This document shows, piece after piece, positions 39,155 through 48,228 of a stretch of DNA of 64,000 nucleotides (its first letter is position 1; each line of letters opens with the position of its first letter). The translations under genes and the position numbers were made by a program. The notes beneath the pieces were generated by a model. That model was not told the DNA's origin and did not search any database. It saw only the letters and a list, made by a program, of their open reading frames with translations. The DNA comes from Xenorhabdus yunnanensis (GTDB lineage: Bacteria > Pseudomonadota > Gammaproteobacteria > Enterobacterales > Enterobacteriaceae): positions 1-64,000 of the forward strand of contig NZ_JAQRFI010000015.1 in NCBI RefSeq assembly GCF_028598805.1, given 5' to 3'.

Positions 39155-40812
39155 ATGCATGGGAGCGGTACGCTCTTGATGTCGAAAATGGCAGAGTTCC
39201 GGCTTGTAAACGGGTAAAACAGGCGGTGAAACGCTACTTTAACGACCTGAATAACCCGCTTTATGTGTTTGATTCGGAGGTGGTGGAGCGGTTTATTGCT
39301 TTTTCCCGTCACTGTCCACACGTCAAAGGCCATTTGAGGGGAAAGCCGATTATATTAGAACCGTGGCAGCAATTCGCCTTTGCCAATCTATTCGGCTTCA
39401 AAGTCAAAGCAACCGGACGGCGGAAATATCGCAGTGCTTACATTCAAGTGCCGCGTAAAAATGCTAAATCTACCGTTGCCGCGATACTGGCGAACTGGTT
39501 TCTGGTGATGGAGAACGGGCAGCAGGATATCTACACCGCCGCTGTGAGTCGCGATCAGGCACGTATTGTGTTTGATGATGCCCGCCAGATGAGTCTGTTA
39601 TCAAAGCCCCTGAAAAAACGGGTTGTTATCCAGCAACACAAAATAACCTATCCGAAGAGCAATAGCCTGCTAAAACCGCTGGCAGCCAAAGCCGCCACGA
39701 TTGAGGGTACTAACCCCAGTCTGGCAATTGTCGATGAATATCATTTGCACCCTGATAACGCCGTCTATTCTGCCCTTGAGCTGGGTATGGGCGCACGTCC
39801 CGAAGGTATCCTGTTTGCCATCACCACGGCGGGCAGTAATGTGATATCAGCCTGTAAACAACACTATGATTATTGTTGCCAGATATTGGACGGCGAAGAG
39901 CAAAACGAATCGTTATTTGCTCTGATTTACGAACTGGACGACGAGAACGAGATTGATGATGAGCGGCTTTGGGTGAAGGCCAATCCCAATCTGAATGTCT
40001 CCGTAGACACTGCCTCATTGCATGACACCATCCAAAAAGCCCGTGGCATACCCTCGCAATGGACAGAGATGTTAACCAAACGCTTTAATATCTGGTGTCA
40101 GGGCGAAACCCCGTGGATGGGCGAAGGCGCATGGAAAGCCTGCCAGTCAGATTACGATGAAAACGACCTGAAAGGCTTGGAATGTTACGCTGGGCTGGAT
40201 TTATCTTCTACAGGCGATATCACCAGTATTTGCTACACGTTCCCGGTGGATAACGAACTGTTATTACTGACTCGTCATTACCTACCCGAAGCCCAGCTAC
40301 AGAACCTAGCGAATAAGAGCCGGGTAATATACCGTCAATGGGCGCAAATGGGCTGGATTCGAACCACCACAGGCGATTGCATTGATTACGACCGTATCCG
40401 TGATGACATTCTCAAAGACAGCCAGCACTTTGATATCAAACTGGTGGGCTTTGATACATGGAACGCCACTCACCTACGTACTCAGCTACAAGGCGCGGGG
40501 CTGGATGTTGAGCCGTTCCCGCAAACCTATATGCGCTTTAGCCCTGTGGCGAAATCTGCCGAGGTGTTCGTTAACCGCAAGGTCATTCGTCACAACGGCG
40601 ATCCAGTGCTGGCTTGGGCGATGTCCAATGTCGTGATGGAAACGGACGCGAACGCTAATATCAAACCGAACAAGAAGAAATCCGCGAATAAGATAGACCC
40701 TGCAATCGCGTTCCTGATGAGCTTTGGCACGTGGCAGATTGAGCATGAAGAGTTTGTGTTTAGCCTGAGTGATGAACAGAAACAGAGACTGGATAACTTT
40801 GATGGAATTTAG
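39151..40812 (+). CDS. terL: Terminase large subunit
   Basis: 553 residues. Packaging motor and nuclease. The Walker A-like VPRKNAKST is at residues 100-108, the Walker B-like LAIVDEYH near 195, and the nuclease domain starts around GLDLSSTGD. Terminase_1 type. Last gene of the head operon, with no tail genes beyond it, which is the main argument for a cf-PICI rather than a complete prophage. Confidence 0.94.
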   Translation: MNAWERYALDVENGRVPACKRVKQAVKRYFNDLNNPLYVFDSEVVERFIAFSRHCPHVKGHLRGKPIILEPWQQFAFANLFGFKVKATGRRKYRSAYIQVPRKNAKSTVAAILANWFLVMENGQQDIYTAAVSRDQARIVFDDARQMSLLSKPLKKRVVIQQHKITYPKSNSLLKPLAAKAATIEGTNPSLAIVDEYHLHPDNAVYSALELGMGARPEGILFAITTAGSNVISACKQHYDYCCQILDGEEQNESLFALIYELDDENEIDDERLWVKANPNLNVSVDTASLHDTIQKARGIPSQWTEMLTKRFNIWCQGETPWMGEGAWKACQSDYDENDLKGLECYAGLDLSSTGDITSICYTFPVDNELLLLTRHYLPEAQLQNLANKSRVIYRQWAQMGWIRTTTGDCIDYDRIRDDILKDSQHFDIKLVGFDTWNATHLRTQLQGAGLDVEPFPQTYMRFSPVAKSAEVFVNRKVIRHNGDPVLAWAMSNVVMETDANANIKPNKKKSANKIDPAIAFLMSFGTWQIEHEEFVFSLSDEQKQRLDNFDGI

Positions 40813-41226
40813 ATAACAAATTGATTTTTTTAATGCCTGTGCAGTATAGGAATTAATGAAATCAAATGCTCAGAAGGTTAGATATCACACACCTTTTTGG
40901 GATTAGTCGCTACTTTATCTGACAGTGTTCTGTAGAAAAGTGCGACTAAATCTGACAGTCAGCTATGAGCGAGGAGGTGACATTATGTCTGAAAAAACAT
41001 TCAGCGCAAGAATGGTTAAGATCCGTCGGGTTAATCGGGGCAATTCATGATGAGGAGAATAATCCATTGTTAAAGTAAGAAATTTATAACTTTTCTATAA
41101 ATTATTTTTAACGATAAGAAGGCTGTACGCCTAAAATCTTATCCATATAATCACTCGTAGGCATTACCGTACAGGTCTAACATCAACCAGGGAGACACGT
41201 GAGCGTGTTTTGCCCATAGGTTTATT
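40813..41226. other. Region between terL and the nuclease gene
   Basis: Two related direct copies of a motif ending TATCTGACAG / AAATCTGACAG lie at 40906-40965. A 21-codon frame (40985-41050) starts MSEKTFSARM after a perfect GAGGAGGTGA ribosome-binding site, a possible tiny or truncated gene. A hairpin GATAAGA / TCTTATC (41113-41143, inner AGGC/GCCT) may end the nuclease transcript. Confidence 0.45.
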
Positions 41227-42117
41227 TCATTTTTTTCTTTTTAATATTTTTTCCGCTAGCCCTTCCCCCATTTTACTCCTCATTGCTTTTAATATTTTAA
41301 AGAGAGTTAGTTCGTTGTCGTATCGTGGCTTTTTCTCAACATAAAACTCCTTGTATTCTTCAGGTGATATTTCTGATAATAGGTATCTCTTTTTTAATTC
41401 TGCTGGTTCAATGAACCAGCCTGCGACTTGCTCATCTGTCATAGCTGGAAGCATCTGAAAAAATAGAAGGTTAAAATGTTCACCAAAACCAATTAAACGC
41501 TTCAAATAATGCTGTGGAACACCACGAATTGCAAAAGTGTCCTTTTCCTCCATGTTATTTAAAAATTCAATGACTTCACGCTTTGAAAAGAATAATGGTA
41601 TTACATTCCTTCCGTTATGCTTTTGTGGGAACTTATAATATGAGCCGGAGACGTTATATTCTTCTCTTTCCATCAAGATCCAAAAAGGCTCCCCAATCCA
41701 ATCTTTTGCTGGCAACGCTGAAACCAACAAATAATCAGCAACCAAAATATTAAACTTTGGTAAATTTTCAGTTGTTAACAAGGTAATGCCATGTTTTTCG
41801 GCGTACTCCTTTGCCCCGCTTTGGTAACCTGATTTGCTGACTATAACTCCAATTATGTTCCCAATATCAGTAATTTTATTGCAAAATGGCATAATAGTGT
41901 CCCGGTCAAGAGGACGCTTATGATATTTACACTCTATTGCTACACGATGTGTAACGCCCGCATTTTCAAATTGGTAAAACACATCAACTTGATACTCACC
42001 TTTTAACCCTTTAAGGGTAACATTGCGGCTAACCTTTACACCATTATCTCGTGGGTTAAGCAACGTCGAGTAGACGTACTGTGTGTAACTTTCCAGATCC
42101 TTCCATGTTTCAATCAT
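41227..42117 (-). CDS. Mrr-like restriction endonuclease domain protein
   Basis: 296 residues from the ATG at 42117. A PD-(D/E)XK core: GEYQVDVFYQF (Asp45) and AIECKYHKRPL (Glu62-x-Lys64), then DIGNIIGVIVSKSGYQSGA, characteristic of the Mrr/REase_Mrr fold. The C-terminal two-thirds is unfamiliar and may sense or bind the target. It lies in the island cargo position after terL on the opposite strand, where PICIs often keep phage-defence genes. Defence is inferred. Confidence 0.7.
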   Translation of the reverse strand: MIETWKDLESYTQYVYSTLLNPRDNGVKVSRNVTLKGLKGEYQVDVFYQFENAGVTHRVAIECKYHKRPLDRDTIMPFCNKITDIGNIIGVIVSKSGYQSGAKEYAEKHGITLLTTENLPKFNILVADYLLVSALPAKDWIGEPFWILMEREEYNVSGSYYKFPQKHNGRNVIPLFFSKREVIEFLNNMEEKDTFAIRGVPQHYLKRLIGFGEHFNLLFFQMLPAMTDEQVAGWFIEPAELKKRYLLSEISPEEYKEFYVEKKPRYDNELTLFKILKAMRSKMGEGLAEKILKRKK

Positions 42118-42362
42118 ATGCACCACTTTTTTAATAAAATCGTACGAGCTTTCATGCTAGTATAACCTCACTGACATGCACCCCATTGATTATAACATCC
42201 ATGATGTTAGCAATGTCCGCTTCTGGCACTGAGCTGACTGTCATATTTACTTGAACCCAGAGTAGCAAGGGTATCAGATCTCATCTGGACAGCATATAAC
42301 GCAAAAAGGTAAGCGGTTTTTACTGGTTCGCTTATTGAGTCCGATAAACCAATCAGTTAAAG

Positions 42363-42446
42363 TACCCCCGTCACTGGCAAAATCCAGTGGTCAGGGTTTC
42401 GCAGCCTTGTAAACATACCCCACTGGTAGGAAATTTCTACCAGTGT
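42363..42446 (+). ncRNA. C4-type antisense RNA
   Basis: Contains hairpins CACTGG / CCAGTG (42372-42389) and CACTGGTAG / CTACCAGTG (42421-42445). Between them lie CAGGGTTTCGCAG (42392-42404) and AACATACCC (42412-42420), whose complements occur downstream at 42520-42531 and 42505-42513. That is the a'b' to ab layout of phage P1 C4 RNA, which blocks translation of a downstream leader frame. Ends are approximate. Confidence 0.62.
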
Positions 42447-42504
42447 GTCTGCTATCGCCTACTCAATGGCGGTTCTGATAGGGGAGGTTTCGGCCTCGCC
42501 GGAT

Positions 42505-42531
42505 GGGTATGTTCCGGTACTGCGAACCCTG
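42505..42531 (+). promoter_or_regulatory. C4 target sequence at the leader ORF start
   Basis: GGGTATGTT (42505-42513) and CTGCGAACCCTG (42520-42531) are complementary to the two single-stranded parts of the C4-like RNA. The first includes the start codon of a 25-codon leader, so pairing would block its translation and, through coupling, that of the Ner-like gene. Confidence 0.55.
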
Positions 42532-42586
42532 TCTGAATCGCCACCATCAATGTTCAATTAATGGAAGGGGTAGCAGGAATGAATAA
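42509..42586 (+). CDS. Leader peptide coupled to the Ner-like gene
   Basis: 25 codons (MFRYCEPCLNRHHQC...), with the stop overlapping the next start by eight bases, an arrangement for translational coupling like P1 orfx. Its initiation region lies inside the predicted C4 pairing target. Confidence 0.45.
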   Translation: MFRYCEPCLNRHHQCSINGRGSRNE

Positions 42587-42836
42587 CGTTAAAAATGATT
42601 GGCATCAAGCCGACATTATTGCTGAATTACGTAAGCGCGGTACAACTTTAGCGGCTGTTTCTCGTGAATCTGGCCTCAGTTCATCTACACTGGCAAATAC
42701 TCTCAGCAGACCGTGGCCGAAAGGCGAATGGATTATTGCTAACTATCTCGAAATACACCCATCTGAAATCTGGCCCAGCCGTTATTTTGATTCGTATGGT
42801 GAATTGATTGAACGCAAGGTTCGGGATAAATCATAA
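42579..42836 (+). CDS. Ner/Nlp-like DNA-binding protein
   Basis: 85 residues from the ATG at 42579, with GGAAGGGG eight bases ahead. WHQADIIAELRKRGTTLAAVSRESGLSSSTLANTL is the Ner/SfsB helix-turn-helix, followed by WPKGEWIIANYLEIHPSEIWPSRY. Ner proteins repress early phage promoters. It sits behind a C4-type RNA, so expression is probably controlled after transcription. Confidence 0.82.
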   Translation: MNNVKNDWHQADIIAELRKRGTTLAAVSRESGLSSSTLANTLSRPWPKGEWIIANYLEIHPSEIWPSRYFDSYGELIERKVRDKS

Positions 42837-43257
42837 AAATAATCAGTTCCATTTAAAAATCATCGGGAAGATAGCCGTAACGGGGTATCTTCTCACTAGC
42901 AGTAACATTCGTAGTTGTTACTTTAATAGTTTTCAACTGAATACACGCAACCCTCATAGCTTGGAACGTTAAACGTACTGACCACGTTTTATTGTTCACT
43001 CATTCACTCTCATTCTTTCTTTTCTTTTGTATTGTTTTTATCTTATGCTTTGTTTATAGATTTGTTCAGTGTTCTATGTATAAACAATTATATAAACAAA
43101 CAAGAACAAACGCGTTAAAAAATGAGGTTTATTTATTCAATATCAATCAGTTGCGTTTAAATTACGAGTATAGACTATATATAATTACTCAAGGTTGTTC
43201 TCATGGCGTATACTTATGCGCTATTTCGTTTTTGTTTAGTGGATTGATGCAATATAC
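42837..43257. other. Right edge of the island and dnaB upstream region
   Basis: About 420 AT-rich bases holding the candidate attR at 43078-43097. No gene is seen. The dnaB promoter must lie in the roughly 160 bases right of attR or be supplied by the island. Confidence 0.5.
43078..43097. repeat. Candidate attR of the island
   Basis: GTATAAACAATTATATAAAC matches 18 of 20 bases of the copy at 27171-27190, with an identical 12-base core GTATAAACAATT. It lies 160 bases before dnaB. Not in a tRNA gene. Confidence 0.55.
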
Positions 43258-44667
43258 ATGGCTGGAAAAAAACCAACTAACAACAGTATGGCTGAACCAA
43301 AAGATCGCCAAGTGGAAGGGCTGAAACTTCCACCACACTCTTTGGAAGCAGAGCAATCCGTGTTAGGCGGTCTGATGCTGGATAATGAACGTTGGGATAA
43401 TGTATCCGAGCGGGTTACCAGCAATGACTTTTTCAGCCGACCACACAGGCGTATTTTCTCTGAAATGCAGCGTTTGCTTGAAAGAGGAAAACCCATCGAC
43501 CTGATTACATTATCTGAATCTCTTGAACAGAATGGTGATCTCGATAATGTTGGCGGGTTCGCCTATCTTGCCGAATTGTCAAAAAATACCCCAAGTGCAG
43601 CGAATATCAACGCTTATGCCGATATCGTCCGTGAGCGTGCGGTAGTACGCGATATGATCGCAGTAGCAAATGAAATTGCAGATGCAGGCTATGATCCACA
43701 AGGCCGAACCAGCGAAGAACTCTTGGATTTGGCAGAATCACGCGTATTCCAGATCGCAGAAAATCGGGCGAATAAAGATGAAGGCCCGAAAGGAATTGAG
43801 GAAATCCTTACAGAAACCGTTGAGCGAATTGAGATGCTCTATCAGCGCCCACATGATGGCGTAACAGGGGTTTCTACGGGCTACCAAGATTTGGATAAGA
43901 AGACCGCTGGCTTACAAAAATCAGATTTAATTATCGTGGCAGCGCGTCCTTCAATGGGTAAAACCACCTTTGCGATGAACCTGTGTGAAAACGCAGCGAT
44001 GATGCAGGATAAGCCTGTTCTGATTTTCAGCCTTGAGATGCCCGGTAATCAGATCATGATGCGTATGTTGGCATCCCTATCCCGCGTTGATCAGACACGT
44101 ATTCGTACCGGTCAGCTTGATGATGAGGATTGGGCGCGAATTTCCAGCACCATGGGGATTTTGCTGGAAAAACGCAATATGTATATCGATGATTCATCCG
44201 GTTTGACGCCAACAGAAGTGCGTTCCCGCGCGCGGCGGGTTTTCCGCGAACATGGCGGACTCAGCTTGATTATGATCGATTACCTGCAATTGATGCGGGT
44301 ACCTTCTTTATCTGACAACCGAACACTGGAAATTGCGGAAATATCCCGCTCACTGAAAGCATTGGCAAAAGAGCTTCAAGTGCCGGTTGTTGCACTCTCC
44401 CAGCTAAACCGTGGTTTGGAACAGCGGGCCGATAAGCGACCGGTTAACTCCGACTTGCGTGAATCAGGCTCTATCGAACAGGATGCTGACTTGATTATGT
44501 TTATTTATCGTGACGAGATTTATCACGATAACAGTGAACTAAAAGGCGTGGCTGAAATTATCCTTGGTAAACAGCGTAACGGCCCTATCGGTACAGTAAG
44601 GCTGACGTTTAATGGTCAATGGTCACGATTCGATAATTATGCTGGGCCAAGTTATAGCGACGAGTAA
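43258..44667 (+). CDS. dnaB: Replicative DNA helicase DnaB
   Basis: Hexameric fork helicase. 469 residues (E. coli 471). The N-terminal collar domain (PPHSLEAEQSVLGGLMLD), then the RecA-like core with Walker A ARPSMGKTTFAM, Walker B LIMIDYLQLM and the DRESGSIEQDADLIMF-like region. The start MAGKKPTN aligns with E. coli. An essential gene directly right of the island. Confidence 0.97.
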   Translation: MAGKKPTNNSMAEPKDRQVEGLKLPPHSLEAEQSVLGGLMLDNERWDNVSERVTSNDFFSRPHRRIFSEMQRLLERGKPIDLITLSESLEQNGDLDNVGGFAYLAELSKNTPSAANINAYADIVRERAVVRDMIAVANEIADAGYDPQGRTSEELLDLAESRVFQIAENRANKDEGPKGIEEILTETVERIEMLYQRPHDGVTGVSTGYQDLDKKTAGLQKSDLIIVAARPSMGKTTFAMNLCENAAMMQDKPVLIFSLEMPGNQIMMRMLASLSRVDQTRIRTGQLDDEDWARISSTMGILLEKRNMYIDDSSGLTPTEVRSRARRVFREHGGLSLIMIDYLQLMRVPSLSDNRTLEIAEISRSLKALAKELQVPVVALSQLNRGLEQRADKRPVNSDLRESGSIEQDADLIMFIYRDEIYHDNSELKGVAEIILGKQRNGPIGTVRLTFNGQWSRFDNYAGPSYSDE

Positions 44668-44769
44668 ATCTGAGCACCTATCGCTTATGTTCAAATGACT
44701 GAATAATCAACATCGAAGATAGGCTGTTATTTATCAAACCTGATTGAAAAATTATAAAAAGGGGATGAA

Positions 44770-45849
44770 ATGAAAGCGGCAACTGCTGTTATCGACCGCC
44801 GCGCTCTGCGACACAATTTGCAACAGGTGAGAGTACAAGCTCCTGACAGTAAACTGATTGCAGTTGTGAAAGCAAACGCCTATGGACATGGTTTATTAGA
44901 AACTGCGTACACAATGGAAGATGCTGATTGCTTCGGTGTCGCTCGAATTGGGGAAGCACTTGCCCTGTGTAGTGGTGGGATCGTCAAACCCATCTTGCTA
45001 TTGGAAGGTTTTTTTGAAGCGGCTGATCTGCCTATTTTAGTCGTCAACCATATTGAAACCGTAGTGCATTGCATTGAGCAGCTCGAGGCACTGGAACAGG
45101 CGGATTTGTCCTATCCGATTAAAGTGTGGATGAAACTGGATACAGGCATGCATCGCTTAGGTGTCAGGGTCGATGAAGCAGAAGAATTTTATCAACGTCT
45201 GAGCCGCTGCCATAACGTTGAACAACCCGTTAATATCATCAGTCATTTTAGCCGTGCAGATGAGCCTACGGTTGAGACGACTCAGCAACAAATTGATTGT
45301 TTTATGGCATTTATTGCAGATAAAGCCGGCGAAAAATCCATCGCTGCCTCTGGGGGGATTTTATTGTGGTCACAAGCGCATCTGGACTGGGTGCGTCCCG
45401 GCATTATGATGTATGGTGCTTCGCCAACGATAGATAAAACGGCTACTGACTTCAATTTAGTCCCTGCGATGACACTAAAATCCAGCTTAATCGCAGTACG
45501 TAAACATAAAGCAGGGGAGTCGGTAGGATACGGCGGTATGTGGATCAGCGAGCGTGATACCTGCCTTGGCGTTGTGGCGATGGGATACGGTGATGGTTAT
45601 CCCCGCAGTGCACCAGTCGGTACACCTGTATTTATCAATGGACGGGAAGTGCCGCTTGTTGGTCGCGTATCCATGGATATGATTACTGTGGATCTGGGAC
45701 CTGCATGTCAGGATAAAGTTGGAGATGAAGTTACGCTTTGGGGGAATGTTCTGCCAGTGGAAAGAATTGCAGAGCATTCGGGGATCAGTGCTTACGAGCT
45801 GATTACGAAGCTGACCTCACGTGTTGCAATGGAATATCTAGACGAATAA
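44770..45849 (+). CDS. alr: Alanine racemase
   Basis: PLP enzyme making D-alanine for peptidoglycan. 359 residues, the usual length. [10 protein letters not shown] carries the PLP lysine and SVGYGGMW the region near the second catalytic tyrosine. Follows dnaB in the E. coli order. Confidence 0.96.
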   Translation: MKAATAVIDRRALRHNLQQVRVQAPDSKLIAVVKANAYGHGLLETAYTMEDADCFGVARIGEALALCSGGIVKPILLLEGFFEAADLPILVVNHIETVVHCIEQLEALEQADLSYPIKVWMKLDTGMHRLGVRVDEAEEFYQRLSRCHNVEQPVNIISHFSRADEPTVETTQQQIDCFMAFIADKAGEKSIAASGGILLWSQAHLDWVRPGIMMYGASPTIDKTATDFNLVPAMTLKSSLIAVRKHKAGESVGYGGMWISERDTCLGVVAMGYGDGYPRSAPVGTPVFINGREVPLVGRVSMDMITVDLGPACQDKVGDEVTLWGNVLPVERIAEHSGISAYELITKLTSRVAMEYLDE

Positions 45850-45913
45850 TCTGGTAAGTTATATTGTTTGCTATTGTATCTTTTATAAACTCACTAGCAG
45901 GGAGTATAACGTA

Positions 45914-47107
45914 GTGTTCCAGAATGTTGATGCGTATGCGGGTGATCCTATTCTGTCGTTGATGGAAGTATTTAAAAACGATCCTCGTGCAGAAAAAATT
46001 AATCTGAGTATCGGGCTATATTACGATGAGCAGGGTATAACACCAAAATTGCAGGCTGTTGCGGCTGCCGAAGCACAAATGCGCGCTTTGCCACAGTCTG
46101 CGTCTCTTTACCTCCCAATGGAAGGGTTGTTTGCTTATCGCGTAGCAATTCAGGAATTGCTGTTCGGCAAAGATCATCCATTGTTAAACCAGAAGCGTAT
46201 TGCAACCATTCAAACATTGGGTGGCTCAGGTGCACTGAAAGTAGGAGCCAATTTCTTACATCGTTATTTTCCAGATTCTGAAGTATGGTGCAGTGATCCG
46301 ACCTGGGAAAACCATGCTGCCATTTTTGCCGGAGCTGGCGTCAAGGTGAACTATTACCCTTATTTTGATGATAAAACCAAAGGGGTGAAATTTGACGAAA
46401 TGCTGGCAACATTCAAACAATTGCCTACAAAAAGTATTATTTTAATGCATCCTTGCTGTCATAACCCAACAGGTTCAGATCTCACTAATGATCAATGGGA
46501 TCAGGTGGTTCAAGTTGCCAAAGAGCGGGAATTGCTACCTTTCCTTGATATCGCTTATCAGGGTTTTGCTGATGGCATGGAAGAAGATGCTTATGTGATC
46601 CGAGCAATGGCAAATGCGGAGCTACCTTGTCTGGTCAGTAACTCATTCTCGAAAATTTTCTCATTGTATGGTGAGCGAGTTGGTGGGTTATCAGTTATCT
46701 GTGACGATGCAAAAGTGGCTGAACGTGTTTTAGGGCAATTGAAAGCGGGAGTGCGCCGTATTTACTCCAGTCCCCCAAATTTTGGGGCGCAGGTTGTTGC
46801 CAGAGTATTGAGTAATACTGAGTTAAAAAACCAATGGCTGGAAGAAGTAGAACGGATGCGCTTGCGTATTCTGGAAATGCGGACAGTATTGGTAAATGCA
46901 TTAAAAAAAGCCTTGCCGGAGAAAAATTTTGACCACTTACTGAAACAGCGCGGCATGTTCAGCTATACCGGGTTCAGCCAGAAACAAGTTGATAGATTGC
47001 GTGAAGAATTCGGTGTTTATCTGGTCGGTTCTGGCCGTGTTTGTATGGCTGGAGTGAATCACCATAACGTACAGCGTATTGCAGAGGCATTTTCTGCGGT
47101 GAGTTAG
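45914..47107 (+). CDS. tyrB: Aromatic amino acid aminotransferase
   Basis: Transaminates phenylalanine, tyrosine and leucine precursors with 2-oxoglutarate/glutamate. 397 residues, identical in length to E. coli. The GTG start aligns with the family N-terminus [27 protein letters not shown] contains the PLP lysine, and HPCCHNPTG binds PLP. Third gene of the dnaB-alr-tyrB row. Confidence 0.96.
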   Translation: MFQNVDAYAGDPILSLMEVFKNDPRAEKINLSIGLYYDEQGITPKLQAVAAAEAQMRALPQSASLYLPMEGLFAYRVAIQELLFGKDHPLLNQKRIATIQTLGGSGALKVGANFLHRYFPDSEVWCSDPTWENHAAIFAGAGVKVNYYPYFDDKTKGVKFDEMLATFKQLPTKSIILMHPCCHNPTGSDLTNDQWDQVVQVAKERELLPFLDIAYQGFADGMEEDAYVIRAMANAELPCLVSNSFSKIFSLYGERVGGLSVICDDAKVAERVLGQLKAGVRRIYSSPPNFGAQVVARVLSNTELKNQWLEEVERMRLRILEMRTVLVNALKKALPEKNFDHLLKQRGMFSYTGFSQKQVDRLREEFGVYLVGSGRVCMAGVNHHNVQRIAEAFSAVS

Positions 47108-47127
47108 TGATCTTATATCACTGGTAG

Positions 47128-47166
47128 AATTTCAAGTTGCAGCTTTATTGGCCGCAACTTGAAATT
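47128..47166. repeat. Short hairpin with ERIC-like arms after tyrB
   Basis: AATTTCAAGTTGC (47128-47140) and GCAACTTGAAATT (47154-47166) are perfect inverse copies. The arms equal the ends of the 127-bp ERIC element in this window (TTTCAAGTTGC), so this looks like an internally deleted ERIC. It may serve as a tyrB terminator. Confidence 0.6.
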
Positions 47167-47261
47167 GCTAGCTTAAAAAAGTGTTAGCCCAAATTAGAAG
47201 ATTTTTATAGGGTATTTGTGATTGAAGTTTGTTCGCTCTGTCAATCTATAACTTCTTCATA

Positions 47262-47295
47262 TATAGTAGCCATCTAAATATAGTAATCATCTAAA
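47262..47295. repeat. 17-bp tandem repeat
   Basis: TATAGTAGCCATCTAAA and TATAGTAATCATCTAAA, head to tail, 15 of 17 identical. In the otherwise featureless 390-base spacer between tyrB and the RNA ligase gene. Confidence 0.7.
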
Positions 47296-47496
47296 TTTAA
47301 AAAATCTTTCACTTTAATATTAAATGCCAATCGAATATTTAACTTAATCCTTCTTCATGAAAGGATTAAATAAATGGAAATAAAGAAAATGTAATACCAA
47401 CTCTTGAACTCTTTCATCGGTCATTCAGATGAACATTAGTCTGTAAAGGTGACATTGCGCTTTTATTGGGATAATTATCAAAAGAGTCAAAGCATT

Positions 47497-48228
47497 ATGG
47501 ATATGCAATCAAGAAAGTATGGTAGAACGTTCCATTATCCGTTCTCGCCAGGCACGACCAGTGACGATCGTATTAATTCTCATTGGTGGCTCGATATGAA
47601 AAAAATTAAGCAGCTTATTCATACCGAAAAATTGGACGGTGAGAATAATTGTTTAAATCGCTATGGCGTATTCGCCCGTTCACATGCGGCACCAACACAA
47701 TCGGCATGGACTCAACAGATTCGTCAGCGTTGGCAATTGCTTAAAGACGATTTAGGCGATATTGAGATCTTTGGCGAAAATCTTTATGCCATTCATTCCA
47801 TCGAATATCTTCATATTGAAGAATACTTCTTTGTATTTGCGGTGCGCATTAAAGATTGCTGGCTCAGTTGGGAAGAAGTCAAATTTTATGCCGCATTATT
47901 CGATTTTCCGACAGTGCCTGAAATCAATATTCCTGAAACATCGAATGAATCTGCATTTATGCAAAATATTATTGAAACGGCAAGGCAGGGCAGTTGTTTT
48001 TCTTCTTGGGATACACAAACCAAGCAAGAGTGCTCAATGGAAGGCATTGTTAGCCGAGATGCAGGAGAATATTTGATAACTGATTTTGCGCATCATGTTT
48101 TTAAATATGTGCGAAAAAATCATGTTAAAACGGATATACATTGGAAACGTCATTGGCAAAGAGCACCTCTATATTTCGAACGTCTTTCTGGTTCAAATAA
48201 AAATAGGGCAAAAGGAGAAAGGGAATGA
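47497..48228 (+). CDS. RNA ligase family protein
   Basis: 243 residues from the ATG at 47497 (a GTG at 47449 would add 16). EKLDGENN is nucleotidyltransferase motif I with the adenylated lysine; FGENLYAIHSIEY, FFVFAVR, EGIVSRDAGEYL and FKYVRKNHV follow as motifs III, IIIa, IV and V of Rnl2-like ligases. It overlaps the next gene by four bases, giving a sealing plus end-healing pair for RNA repair. Not present at this site in E. coli. Confidence 0.82.
   Translation: MDMQSRKYGRTFHYPFSPGTTSDDRINSHWWLDMKKIKQLIHTEKLDGENNCLNRYGVFARSHAAPTQSAWTQQIRQRWQLLKDDLGDIEIFGENLYAIHSIEYLHIEEYFFVFAVRIKDCWLSWEEVKFYAALFDFPTVPEINIPETSNESAFMQNIIETARQGSCFSSWDTQTKQECSMEGIVSRDAGEYLITDFAHHVFKYVRKNHVKTDIHWKRHWQRAPLYFERLSGSNKNRAKGERE

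Larger units (their letters stand above)
27171..43097. mobile_element. Capsid-forming phage-inducible chromosomal island (cf-PICI), between qor and dnaB
   Basis: About 15.9 kb between imperfect 20-base direct repeats (18/20 identical). Order: integrase, AlpA, ribbon-helix-helix-like gene (reverse), strong operator-controlled promoter, small genes, primase-helicase, iteron array, secreted toxin and immunity, HK97-type capsid, protease, portal, head closure, connector, HNH, TerS, TerL, Mrr-like nuclease (reverse), C4-type RNA, Ner-like gene. Head and packaging genes are present, but tail, lysis and CI-type repressor genes are not. That is the defining layout of capsid-forming PICIs, satellites that make their own capsids and take tails from a helper phage. 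The class is inferred from gene order. Confidence 0.8.

Noticed and set aside
27171-43097. Complete or ordinary defective prophage
   Set aside because: No tail, tape-measure, lysis or CI-type genes, and the head operon is compact without deletion scars, so a cf-PICI explains it better.
42992-43324. 110-codon hydrophobic frame upstream of and into dnaB
   Set aside because: Overlaps the dnaB start in another frame and spans the att candidate; composition is that of AT-rich noncoding DNA.
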